Position numbers and translations under genes: made by a program | NCBI GenBank assembly: GCA_948496895.1 | Contig: CAOOJO010000005.1 | Location: forward strand, 1 to 23,679 | Origin: an uncultured Acetatifactor sp. | GTDB lineage: Bacteria > Bacillota > Clostridia > Lachnospirales > Lachnospiraceae | Reading direction: 5' to 3' | Length of the DNA: 23,679 bases | The notes under the pieces: generated by a model | Seen by the model: only the letters and a program-made list of their open reading frames with translations | What the model was told of the DNA's origin: nothing | Databases searched by the model: none | Shown: piece by piece, positions 1-6,959 of the stretch | Numbering within the stretch: the first letter of the stretch is position 1 | Layout: every line of letters begins with the position of its first letter

Positions 1-1
1 C

Positions 2-1036
2 ATGTATGACATCAAGAACCTGAAGCTAAAGCTGCATGAGGGGGTGGAATCAAAGTACAACAGTCCATGGAACATTGCGGCTGACTTCAGGGTCGATATG
101 AGCTTTCAGGCAGATGATATAGAAAGAATGCTTTCTGAATATGAGGAGGATTATCATACCGGAATGGACATCCGGCAGATCAGCAGATGGATTTTTGAAT
201 ATACGGCGGGATATCCCTATATGGTATCCCGTATATGCAAGTTGCTGGATGAGAGGGTGGCAGGGACGGCCGCTTTTCCGCATAAGAAGGACGCATGGAC
301 GGGAGAGGGGTTCCAGGAGGCGATCCGCTTGCTTTTAAAGGAACCGAACATGCTTTTTGACGATATGGTGAAAAAGCTGCAGGACAACCCGGATTTGAAG
401 ACGATGCTGAGCGATATCCTGTTCCGGGGGGCGCGGTATACCTTTGAGGTGAATAACCGTCTGGTTGACATTGGTGTCATGTTCGGGTTTGTGGCAGAGC
501 GGGACAATGCGGTGGCCGTGGCGAACCGGATATTTGAGATGAAGCTGTACAACCTGTTCCTGTCCGAGGAGGAGATGGAGAAGCGGCCATTTGGCGCTGT
601 GGAGCCGGGCAGTCAGTTCGTGGTGCGCGGGATGCTGCAGATGAGGCTGGTGCTGGAGAAGTTCTGCCAGTATTATGGGGAAATATATGGGGAAAGAGAG
701 GAGCGGTTCCTGGAGGAGGACGGCCGCCGGCTCTTTCTGCTGTATTTAAGGCCAATCATCAACGGCTCGGGGAATTACTATGTGGAGGCCCAGACCCGCG
801 ACCGTACCAGGACGGATGTAATCGTAGATTACAGGGGGCAGCGTTTCATTATCGAATTAAAGCTTTGGCGCGGCAATGCGTATCATGAGCGAGGGGAGAG
901 ACAGCTTTTTGACTATCTGGAATACTATCAGGAGGATACAGGATATCTGCTCAGCTTTGATTTCAGCAAAAGGAAGCGGCGCGGCATGAAGGAAATCGTG
1001 CTGGATGGAAAAAGGATCGTTGAGGCGGTGGTATGA
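2..1036 (+). CDS. AAA-ATPase-like protein with C-terminal PD-(D/E)XK nuclease-like domain, 5' truncated
   Basis: Only the C-terminal part is present; the frame is open to the left window edge. The ATG at position 2 is probably an internal codon, because the visible protein begins in the middle of the AAA-like fold (DIKNLKLKL, then SPWNIAADF) with no ribosome binding site in view and no Walker A or B motif. The segment ISRWIFEYTAGYPYMVSRIC (about residues 60-79) resembles the lid region of AAA_35/STAND-like Clostridial ATPases. The last 100 residues carry a PD-(D/E)XK pattern: D272, then E285-L-K287, followed by a predicted helix with a glutamine (RQLFDYLEYY). Such proteins are common, poorly characterised accessory genes in Clostridia; a nucleic-acid or defence role is possible but unproven. 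It ends with TGA, convergent with the XRE gene. The family assignment is fairly sure; the function is not. Confidence 0.75.
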   Translation: MYDIKNLKLKLHEGVESKYNSPWNIAADFRVDMSFQADDIERMLSEYEEDYHTGMDIRQISRWIFEYTAGYPYMVSRICKLLDERVAGTAAFPHKKDAWTGEGFQEAIRLLLKEPNMLFDDMVKKLQDNPDLKTMLSDILFRGARYTFEVNNRLVDIGVMFGFVAERDNAVAVANRIFEMKLYNLFLSEEEMEKRPFGAVEPGSQFVVRGMLQMRLVLEKFCQYYGEIYGEREERFLEEDGRRLFLLYLRPIINGSGNYYVEAQTRDRTRTDVIVDYRGQRFIIELKLWRGNAYHERGERQLFDYLEYYQEDTGYLLSFDFSKRKRRGMKEIVLDGKRIVEAVV

Positions 1037-1090
1037 GCCTGATAAGATAACGGATGCCAAAGCGATTGGGGCTGCCAGGAAAAGTTGAAT

Positions 1091-1144
1091 TCCCACAATA
1101 TATGCTGTAATGGATTGGAATATGCAGCCATATATTGTGGGAAG
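1091..1144. repeat. 15-bp perfect inverted repeat between convergent genes
   Basis: TTCCCACAATATATG at 1091-1105 is exactly mirrored by CATATATTGTGGGAA at 1130-1144. An inner GCTG/CAGC pair can extend the stem with one bulge. It lies between two convergent gene ends, so a bidirectional terminator is the simplest reading. Neither side has a clean T-tract (the minus side continues TTCAACTTTT), so a remnant of a small mobile element is an alternative. Confidence 0.6.
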
Positions 1145-1176
1145 ATGCTATTTGCCGACAGCATTCGATGAATGCC

Positions 1177-1992
1177 CTACATGGCCTGAAGCCGTGCGTT
1201 CAACTTCTCCAGATTCTCACGATGGCTCTCGTACACAGTGCTGCGCATCCCTTCCGTGAGGAAGTCTTTCTGAAAGGCGTTTATCACATCCCTGGCGATT
1301 TCCATTTGTATCTTCGCTTTCTCCGGCTCTCCTGCCTCCTGATAATGCTCCGCAAGGCACTGGAGCATCTGCAGCAGGCTGTCTGCGGACAAGTTTTTCT
1401 GGATATTCGCTGCCCGGAACCTGTCGGTGCCCTTTAGCAGCGCGGCCTCCAGCTCCAGCCGGGTAAAGTAGATTTCCGGAATCCGCTGCAGGGCTTCCTT
1501 GGCCAGGCCGTACTCCCCCAGCTTGTGATAGGTCTCCGCCAGGATTCGGCAGGCATCGTATCTGACATCATCCTCCTTGGTTCCCTCTATCAGGGAGCGG
1601 CAGATGTCTATGACCTCATCGCTGCGCTCAGGCACCGGAATCGAATAGATGAGACAGTTCAACAGGATATCGTTCCCGGGATACTTCTTCAGGCCCTCCC
1701 GCAGAATCTCCTCGCACCTGGCGTCATCCACGCCCCGGTAGGGCAGGGACGCATCGATGATTTCATTTACCCGTTTCTCCAACTCATAATGATTATAATC
1801 GAACAGCTCATCTGTGGAAATCCCGAAAAAGGACGCGATAGCCGGTACCAGAGTGATGTCCGGCATGGTGGTGGCGCTCTCCCATTTGCTCACTGCCTGG
1901 AAGGTCACGCCCAGGTACTGGGCCAGCACCTCCTGTGAGATGTTCTTCTGTCTGCGGAGTTCCCTGATTTTATTTCCAACATTCAGTTCCAT
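1177..1992 (-). CDS. XRE-family transcriptional regulator with TPR-like C-terminal domain
   Basis: A 271-residue protein. Residues 1-65 form a Cro/CI-type helix-turn-helix (IRELRRQKNISQEVLAQYLG, then VTFQAVSKWES and MPDITLVPAIASFFGISTDELF), so it should bind DNA as a cytoplasmic regulator. The remaining 200 residues are helical and include TPR-like pairs (for example ILAETYHKLGEYGLAKEAL), as in many Clostridial XRE regulators that sense a partner or peptide. An upstream in-frame ATG exists at 2022, but the start at 1992 is chosen because GGAGG sits 7 nt before it. The promoter and a palindromic operator candidate lie just upstream, which suggests autoregulation. The target genes cannot be told from the sequence. 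Confidence 0.88.
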   Translation of the reverse strand: MELNVGNKIRELRRQKNISQEVLAQYLGVTFQAVSKWESATTMPDITLVPAIASFFGISTDELFDYNHYELEKRVNEIIDASLPYRGVDDARCEEILREGLKKYPGNDILLNCLIYSIPVPERSDEVIDICRSLIEGTKEDDVRYDACRILAETYHKLGEYGLAKEALQRIPEIYFTRLELEAALLKGTDRFRAANIQKNLSADSLLQMLQCLAEHYQEAGEPEKAKIQMEIARDVINAFQKDFLTEGMRSTVYESHRENLEKLNARLQAM

Positions 1993-2041
1993 TCTCATAC
2001 CTCCTTGGCTTGCTTGAAGCAATCTGCATACTATGTCTTAG

Positions 2042-2053
2042 AGAACCGGTTCT
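2042..2053. promoter_or_regulatory. 12-bp perfect palindrome, candidate operator of the XRE gene
   Basis: AGAACCGGTTCT is a perfect palindrome lying immediately downstream of the minus-strand -10 box at 2060-2065, so it covers the expected transcription start. This position suits repression, most simply autorepression by the XRE protein. A partial copy (GAACCGGT) recurs at 2176-2183. The binding protein is an inference. Confidence 0.55.
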
Positions 2054-2059
2054 GGGTTC

Positions 2060-2088
2060 ATCATACCGGAGTGGGGTTTTAATTGCAA
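2060..2088 (-). promoter_or_regulatory. Sigma-A-type promoter of the XRE regulator
   Basis: Read on the minus strand, TTGCAA (2088-2083) and TATGAT (2065-2060) are separated by exactly 17 nt. The predicted start is near 2053, about 60 nt before the XRE start codon. The near-consensus -10 and ideal spacing support the call. Confidence 0.6.
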
Positions 2089-2134
2089 TAACGCAGTGAT
2101 GGAGAATAATTCAACCGTGGGTTGAGCATGCTAT

Positions 2135-2197
2135 ACTGCATGACGCTGAATGCTGCCTAATGTAATCATGCGATTGAACCGGTCAGCGTTATGCAGT
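2135..2197. repeat. 14-15-bp inverted repeat around a 33-nt centre
   Basis: ACTGCATGACGCTG (2135-2148) pairs fully with CAGCGTTATGCAGT (2184-2197), allowing one G-T pair, and the stem may extend by one A-T pair inward. The centre holds a smaller AATC/GATT stem. It lies in the 324-nt gene-free stretch between the XRE start and the antitoxin gene. That stretch also holds TCAACC-GTG-GGTTGA (2111-2125) and TTTCAC-GGCAA-GTGAAA (2202-2218). Function unknown: cruciform, operator cluster or mobile-element remnant. Confidence 0.5.
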
Positions 2198-2249
2198 CTG
2201 GTTTCACGGCAAGTGAAATTGTTGAGCAGTATAAATCATTATAAATGTA

Positions 2250-2278
2250 TTGACTTGGCATTTTTTGTTTGCTATTCT
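2250..2278 (+). promoter_or_regulatory. Sigma-A-type promoter of the antitoxin gene
   Basis: TTGACT (2250-2255) and TATTCT (2273-2278) are separated by 17 nt in an AT-rich stretch. The expected start near 2285 leaves a roughly 30-nt leader before the antitoxin start, which has its own AAGGAGG at 2302-2308. Confidence 0.65.
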
Positions 2279-2316
2279 TATCATAGAAACAGGATAGATG
2301 CAAGGAGGCGGCGTAA

Positions 2317-2571
2317 ATGGCAAGTACGATTCAAGTGAGAGTAGACGACGATTTAAAAGCAAAGTCAGATGCGTTGTTTAAAGATTTGGGGACAGATACC
2401 ACAACTGCAATCCGCATGTTCTTAACACAGGCGCTGGCAGCAAACGGCTTTCCGTTTGAAATAAAAAGGGCAGATCCAAATAAAGCCTTAACAGAGCAGG
2501 AAATATTAGATAAGCTGGAAAAATCCCGTGAGCACGCGGCACAGGGGATGTATAGGGATGTGACGGGCTGA
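2317..2571 (+). CDS. RelB/DinJ-family antitoxin, apparently without toxin
   Basis: An 84-residue protein of normal length for the family. The N-terminus (STIQVRVDDDLKAKSDALF, then DLGTDTTTAIRMFLTQAL) is the ribbon-helix-helix DNA-binding and dimerisation segment of RelB/DinJ antitoxins, ending in the typical NGFPFEI. The charged C-terminal tail (EQEILDKLEKSREHAAQGM) would normally wrap a RelE/YafQ-type mRNA-cleaving toxin. AAGGAGG lies 8 nt before the ATG. No toxin ORF follows: the next 62 nt are non-coding, then the DUF1961 gene starts. Composition is more AT-rich than the neighbours, suggesting acquisition by transfer. It may be a solitary remnant, a regulator in its own right, or an antitoxin acting on a toxin encoded elsewhere. 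Confidence 0.9.
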   Translation: MASTIQVRVDDDLKAKSDALFKDLGTDTTTAIRMFLTQALAANGFPFEIKRADPNKALTEQEILDKLEKSREHAAQGMYRDVTG

Positions 2572-2633
2572 AGCTTCACAATCCGAAAGAGATATGGTAA
2601 CGTAATAAGAGGCACCAGGAAGGGGATAGGCTT

Positions 2634-3311
2634 ATGGAAGGAATTTATCCTGAGAATAAGAAGCTTTTGTATGAGAATCCGTTGGCCTGCGAGGCGGATA
2701 TCAAAGATTTTGTGCTGGAGGGGGATGCGGTCATCACGTTTCCGGAGGGCAGAATGCGGCTGGAGAACGCCCGCAGCGACAGGGAGGGGCAGAGGGCCAA
2801 CTATGTCCTCTGGTGTCCGGCTGACTTTCCCTCCGATGTGATGATCGAGTGGGACTTCGCGCCGCTTCGGGAGCCGGGGCTGTGCATGCTGTTCTTCGCC
2901 GCCAGAGGAAGGGCGGGGGAGGATCTCTTTGACGGACGGCTGGCACCCAGGACGGGAGAATATCCCCAGTACCATCACGGGGACATCAATGCGTTCCATG
3001 TGTCCTATTTCAGGAGGAAGGAGCCGGACGAGAGGGCTTTCCACACCTGCAACCTGCGCAAAAGCTATGGATTCCACCTGGTAGCCCAGGGAGGCGACCC
3101 CATCCCTGATGTGGCGGATGTCAGGGGAATGTACCACATGGGCGTGGTAAAGAAAGGGAATGTGCGGTTCTACATAAACGGTCTGGAGGTATTCTGCTTC
3201 CTGGACGATGGAGAGACCTATGGGCCGGCGCTGGCGGGAGGGAAGCTGGGATTCCGCCAGCTTGCGCCCTGCGTGGCGGAGTACGCGAACCTGAGGGTGT
3301 ACGGGATATAG
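2634..3311 (+). CDS. YesU-like DUF1961 family protein (concanavalin-like fold)
   Basis: A 225-residue protein without signal peptide or membrane segment, so probably cytoplasmic. It matches the DUF1961 family, whose known member YesU of Bacillus subtilis lies in the rhamnogalacturonan utilisation cluster and has a lectin/glucanase-like beta-sandwich fold. Visible family-like segments are IEWDFAPLREPGLCMLFFAA (about residues 79-98), HHGDINAFHVSYFRR (about 119-133), and the C-terminal pairs VRFYINGLEVFCF and GGKLGFRQL. The enzymatic role of the family is not established; binding or trimming of pectin oligosaccharides is an inference from context. The start follows a purine-rich AGGAAGGGG. It precedes the AraC regulator by about 80 nt, so the two may be co-transcribed. 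Confidence 0.82.
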   Translation: MEGIYPENKKLLYENPLACEADIKDFVLEGDAVITFPEGRMRLENARSDREGQRANYVLWCPADFPSDVMIEWDFAPLREPGLCMLFFAARGRAGEDLFDGRLAPRTGEYPQYHHGDINAFHVSYFRRKEPDERAFHTCNLRKSYGFHLVAQGGDPIPDVADVRGMYHMGVVKKGNVRFYINGLEVFCFLDDGETYGPALAGGKLGFRQLAPCVAEYANLRVYGI

Positions 3312-3390
3312 GCCCTGGGAGTAACGGGAGGAATCAGGCCGCCGGAGGGAAGCTCCGGGAGGGCATGGTTGTGGAACAGGAGAGAGCGTT

Positions 3391-5721
3391 TTGTGGGCGA
3401 TGATAAAGGATCGGATCGGAAAGCTTCCATATAAATATATCATATATCTGTGCATACTGGGCCTGATGGGCATCATGCTGGTGGCGTTCGCTTTGTATGT
3501 CTATCTGGATTACCGGGGACAGCGGGAGGAGGCGGGCGGGCGAGAGGCCGTCAATTCCGCGGAGCAGATGGTGGGCCAGGTGGACGAGCGGCTGGACAAT
3601 TTAAAGCAGTACTACATCTCTTTCACGGATTCCGACGATTTCAGCTGGGCCCTGGAAAACGAGATGCATTATTCGGACTACAACGAGAGCAAGGCAGTGC
3701 TGGAGATCATGACAGGGAAAAAGATATTCATGGACTACATCGGCAGCTGCTTCCTGGTGAACTTCCGGACGGGGTGGGTACTGGGCAGTACGGGGATGTT
3801 CCCCTTGAGCCAGGTGCGCAACAGCGAGGCCCTGTATGAGCTGGCGGAGCGCAACAAAGGGGCCCTGGACAAGAATTACTGGCTGTACAATGAGGCCACG
3901 TCCATCGAAAGGGTCAAGAACTATGAATACAATGTCACGAGAGAGGGGAAGGGCCTCAGCCTCGTGATGACCTTCTCCAGCCTGATTTCCGACCCGGGCA
4001 GCGTCTTCATTGCGAACATCGACATGAATACCTGGAAGCGGTGGATCGGCCAGGTGCTGGGCGACTGCGAGGAGCTGGTGGTGCTGGACGCGTCCGGGGG
4101 GGTAATTTATGCCACGGAGGACAGCCTGGTGGAGGACTGCAGGCGGATGCAGGAGAATGGGAACGTGGAGGGGAGGAGCCGCAGGGTCAGGTCCGGGGGG
4201 GTAGATTACATGGTATCCTCCAGACGGTCGGATGTCCTGGGCTGGGAATATTACATCTGCTATGACATGGATCGGGGGCAGTTCATTGGGATGCGGCTGT
4301 CGGGGATTCTGGTGCTTGCGATTCTGGTCATCGTCGCCACATGCTTTTTCGTGACAGCTTATACGATATACAGACCTGTGGGCAGGCTGGTGCAGGGCGT
4401 GGCAAGGGAGCAGCAGATCGCCGGAAACGAACTGGAGTTTCTGGCCAGCAGGTTCGCGGATATGAAGAACGACCGGCAGGCGCTGGAGGCGGTGATGTAT
4501 CAGCAGAAGGAGAAGCTGCTGGAGCTGTTCGAGCTGCGGCTGATGCGGGGAGAGGTGCGCTCCGAGGACGAGTGGAACGAGTATTTCGACAGTCTGCACC
4601 TGAGAAAGTGCAGATGCTTCGCGGTGGCGGTGGTGGTGCTGAACCTGCGGGAGGAGAACGGGGAGCAGAGCAATGTGAACGAGGACGCTATCTGCCTGAA
4701 GCTGGTGGAGGAGCTGCCGGATGCCCTGAAAGAGATGACATGGATGCCGATTGTGTACAATGCCTGCGCGATATTCGGCCTGTTCGGCGAGGACGATGAG
4801 GACATGCTGCTGAAGCGGATTACGGATTTCTACGATGGGATGCGGGCCTTTTCGGAGGAGCGCTATGGATACCAGATTCTGATGGGGGTCAGCGCGACGC
4901 ATACCAGCCCCCGCCATATCAGGGCCGCATACAGGGAGAGCATCAACGCCCTGACCCGGGAGGGTGTGCCCCTGTCCGGGGACTATAAGACCGGCGAGGG
5001 GACGGAGGAAAGCAGGGAGGCGGAGAGAAGGGACTGTCGGTTCTTCCTGTCCAGCACCACCGTGCGGGGCAATGTATATAGTCAGGCCTGTGAGAAGGAG
5101 ATGCACAACGCCATCAAGGCTATGGACAAGGATCAGTGCTACAAGCTCATCGATGAATTCTGCCAGGAGCTGCGGGGAGAGGATTCCAACGATAAGGCCA
5201 TGGTGTACATACTGCGGATGGTGAACGCCGTCCTGCTGGCGGGAATCGATACGAAAATCGACATAGACAAGCTCTACCCCAACGGGCTGAAGCGCGTCTA
5301 TGATGAAATCATAGAGGTCATGGAGCCCGGCCGGGTGCGCCGCAAGCTGAAGGCCATGCTGATCGATCCGATCCTGGCGGCCAGGAGCGAGCTTTTGGCG
5401 GACAACTCCTATTCCATGCTGCAGGATATCGAGACGCAGATCAGGGAGAGCAAGGGCAACATTACGCTGTCGGAATGCGCGGATGCCCTGGGGGTGCATC
5501 CCACTTATGTGTGGAAGGTGCTGAAAATGGAGAAGGGGAAATCCTTCATGGACTATGTGGAGGAGTATAAGCTGGAGGAAGCCATGCGCCTGCTGCTGCA
5601 GACGGACCTGACGGTGGCGGAGATCGCGGTCCGGCTGAACTATACCAACGCCCAGAACTTTATCCGCTTTTTCAGCAAGAGCACCGGGGTGACACCCGGG
5701 AAATTCAGGAAATTATATTGA
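3391..5721 (+). CDS. Transmembrane AraC-family regulator, YesS-like
   Basis: A 776-residue membrane-bound regulator. A TM helix at about residues 16-38 and a second at about 302-326 bracket an extracytoplasmic region of roughly 260 residues, as in dCache sensor domains. After TM2 comes a short linker (IYRPVGRLVQG), a cytoplasmic YesN/YesS-type middle domain (about 360-560) and a C-terminal AraC DNA-binding domain with two helix-turn-helices (NITLSECADALGVHPTYVWK near 690; LTVAEIAVRLNYTNAQNF near 740, ending TPGKFRKLY). Related proteins include YesS beside the B. subtilis rhamnogalacturonan genes. The start is TTG at 3391 because AGGAGAG (3378-3384) is 6 nt before it; the in-frame ATG at 3400 would be 15 nt away. 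It probably activates the importer/enzyme operon starting at 5971 in response to a pectin fragment, which is an inference. Confidence 0.9.
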   Translation: MWAMIKDRIGKLPYKYIIYLCILGLMGIMLVAFALYVYLDYRGQREEAGGREAVNSAEQMVGQVDERLDNLKQYYISFTDSDDFSWALENEMHYSDYNESKAVLEIMTGKKIFMDYIGSCFLVNFRTGWVLGSTGMFPLSQVRNSEALYELAERNKGALDKNYWLYNEATSIERVKNYEYNVTREGKGLSLVMTFSSLISDPGSVFIANIDMNTWKRWIGQVLGDCEELVVLDASGGVIYATEDSLVEDCRRMQENGNVEGRSRRVRSGGVDYMVSSRRSDVLGWEYYICYDMDRGQFIGMRLSGILVLAILVIVATCFFVTAYTIYRPVGRLVQGVAREQQIAGNELEFLASRFADMKNDRQALEAVMYQQKEKLLELFELRLMRGEVRSEDEWNEYFDSLHLRKCRCFAVAVVVLNLREENGEQSNVNEDAICLKLVEELPDALKEMTWMPIVYNACAIFGLFGEDDEDMLLKRITDFYDGMRAFSEERYGYQILMGVSATHTSPRHIRAAYRESINALTREGVPLSGDYKTGEGTEESREAERRDCRFFLSSTTVRGNVYSQACEKEMHNAIKAMDKDQCYKLIDEFCQELRGEDSNDKAMVYILRMVNAVLLAGIDTKIDIDKLYPNGLKRVYDEIIEVMEPGRVRRKLKAMLIDPILAARSELLADNSYSMLQDIETQIRESKGNITLSECADALGVHPTYVWKVLKMEKGKSFMDYVEEYKLEEAMRLLLQTDLTVAEIAVRLNYTNAQNFIRFFSKSTGVTPGKFRKLY

Positions 5722-5740
5722 TTTTATCAGCTTCTTCGAG

Positions 5741-5796
5741 AAAAATAATCATTTTCTTCCCGGACGAAAAGCCCTGGAAAGGAAATGATTATTTTT
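5741..5796 (+). terminator. Terminator after the AraC regulator
   Basis: AAAAATAATCATTTTCTT (5741-5758) pairs with AAGGAAATGATTATTTTT (5779-5796) over 18 positions with one G-T pair. The 3' arm ends in five T residues. It sits 20 nt after the regulator stop codon, so it should separate regulator transcription from the importer operon. The symmetric A/T flanks mean it could also act on the minus strand. Confidence 0.7.
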
Positions 5797-5824
5797 GTTA
5801 TTGGCTGCAAAATGCATAAAAAAA

Positions 5825-5872
5825 CGGAAAAAACAGGCGGAAAAAAGAAAGTGATTATAGACGCAATCGATT
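5825..5872 (+). promoter_or_regulatory. Candidate control region of the importer operon
   Basis: Two direct copies of CGGAAAAAA (5825-5833 and 5838-5846, 13 nt apart) precede a possible -10 TATAGA (5856-5861) that lacks a good -35. Direct repeats over the -35 region are typical of promoters activated by AraC-type proteins, and the regulator gene is next door. Just downstream, AATCGATT (5865-5872) is a perfect palindrome with a central CG, as in LacI/CcpA-type sites, but it fits the cre consensus poorly. A weaker alternative promoter is TTGTTA (5795-5800) with TAAAAA 16 nt on. The rest of the 250-nt gap shows nothing else clear. Confidence 0.4.
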
Positions 5873-5970
5873 CCGTAGGAATAAAATTACATTATCAGGC
5901 AAGGGGAAGCGGCAAAAAGCCGACAAAATGCCGAAGAGTAAAATAAGTTATAGAAGAAAGGTGGATTGGT

Positions 5971-6942
5971 ATGGCAAAAACAAAAATGAAGAAAGGGCAC
6001 ATCACGCTTCAGGATGGACGTACCATGCGGGTGCAGAAGATGAGCACGCCCCAGTACATGGTTCAGCATAAGTGGCTGTATTTCCTTCTGTTGCCGGGGG
6101 CGTTGTATTTCATCCTGTTCCGGTATGTCCCTATGGGAGGTCTGGTGATTGCTTTTAAAGAGTACAGTCCCTTCCTGGGCATGTGGGAAAGCCCATGGTG
6201 CGGATTTGACCAGTTTACGAAGTTTTTCACGGGCAATGATTTCTCCAAGCTGCTGGTAAATACCCTGGGAATCAGCCTGCTGCAGCTGGTGCTGTACTTC
6301 CCGGCCCCCATCATTCTCTCCTTATTCCTGAATGAGGTGCGGCACAGCGGATATAAGAGAGTGGTGCAGACGCTTGTCTACATACCCCACTTCGTATCGT
6401 GGGTCATCGTGGCCAGCCTGACGTATCAGCTCTTCAATGTGTCCGACGGTATCGTCAATATCATCATTAAGGGCATTACAGGCAGCTCCTGGGATGTGCT
6501 CTCCAAGAGCTCTACCTTCTGGGGACTGATTGTAGGGCAGGATATCTGGAGAGAGACCGGTTACGGCACCATCGTATTCCTGGCGGCTCTGGCCGGTGTG
6601 GATCAGGAGCTGTACGAGGCGGCCAGGGTGGACGGCGCAGGGCGCTGGAGGCTGATGTGGCATATTACCCTGCCTGCCATCCGGGGCACCATCGTGATGA
6701 TGTTCATCCTCCGGGTAGGCGGCATCCTGAATACAGGCTATGAGCAGATCTTCCTGATGAGGAACGACCTGAACGTGGCCAGGGCTGAAGTGTTCGACAC
6801 CTACATCTATATGAGAGGTATCCGTCAGGGGCAGTATTCTTTCTCCGCGGCGGCAGGCATGTTCAAATCCGTAGTGGGTATGATACTGGTGATAATCTCG
6901 GACCGTGTGGCCAAGGCCTGCGGTGAGAGCGGCATTTATTAG
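5971..6942 (+). CDS. ABC sugar transporter permease, LplB type
   Basis: A 323-residue integral membrane protein of the CUT1 carbohydrate family. The first TM segment (WLYFLLLPGALYFILFRYV) and the following MGGLVIAFKEYSPF are typical of LplB/YteP permeases. Several further hydrophobic helices follow. The EAA loop that docks the ATPase is visible at about residues 214-235 (YEAARVDGAGRWRLMWHITL). The protein ends in the usual short hydrophilic tail. AAAGGTGG precedes the ATG. It forms the transport pore with the LplC-type partner encoded 17 nt downstream. The substrate, from context, is probably an RG-I oligosaccharide. Confidence 0.93.
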   Translation: MAKTKMKKGHITLQDGRTMRVQKMSTPQYMVQHKWLYFLLLPGALYFILFRYVPMGGLVIAFKEYSPFLGMWESPWCGFDQFTKFFTGNDFSKLLVNTLGISLLQLVLYFPAPIILSLFLNEVRHSGYKRVVQTLVYIPHFVSWVIVASLTYQLFNVSDGIVNIIIKGITGSSWDVLSKSSTFWGLIVGQDIWRETGYGTIVFLAALAGVDQELYEAARVDGAGRWRLMWHITLPAIRGTIVMMFILRVGGILNTGYEQIFLMRNDLNVARAEVFDTYIYMRGIRQGQYSFSAAAGMFKSVVGMILVIISDRVAKACGESGIY

Positions 6943-6959
6943 AAGGGAGGAGGCACACA

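Noticed and set aside
2135..2197. Integron attC-like site
   Set aside because: GTTATGC resembles half of an attC core, but the partner arm does not fit the consensus and there is no integrase or cassette array.
2150..2338. Small plus-strand ORF (62 codons) upstream of the antitoxin
   Set aside because: It overlaps the antitoxin promoter and start in another frame, has no good ribosome binding site, and its translation resembles no toxin or leader peptide.
3342..3358. CCGGAG/CTCCGG stem before the AraC regulator
   Set aside because: A six-bp stem in GC-rich sequence is expected by chance; no T-tract or conserved context.
3601..5499. Long minus-strand ORF (632 codons) opposite the AraC regulator
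   Set aside because: It is the antisense shadow of a GC-rich gene: His/Gln/Leu-rich translation, no family motifs, no ribosome binding site. The plus-strand frame has clear TM and AraC domains.
5861..5876. CcpA cre site around AATCGATT
   Set aside because: Only about six of ten informative cre positions match. The palindrome is noted as a possible operator, but catabolite control is not claimed.
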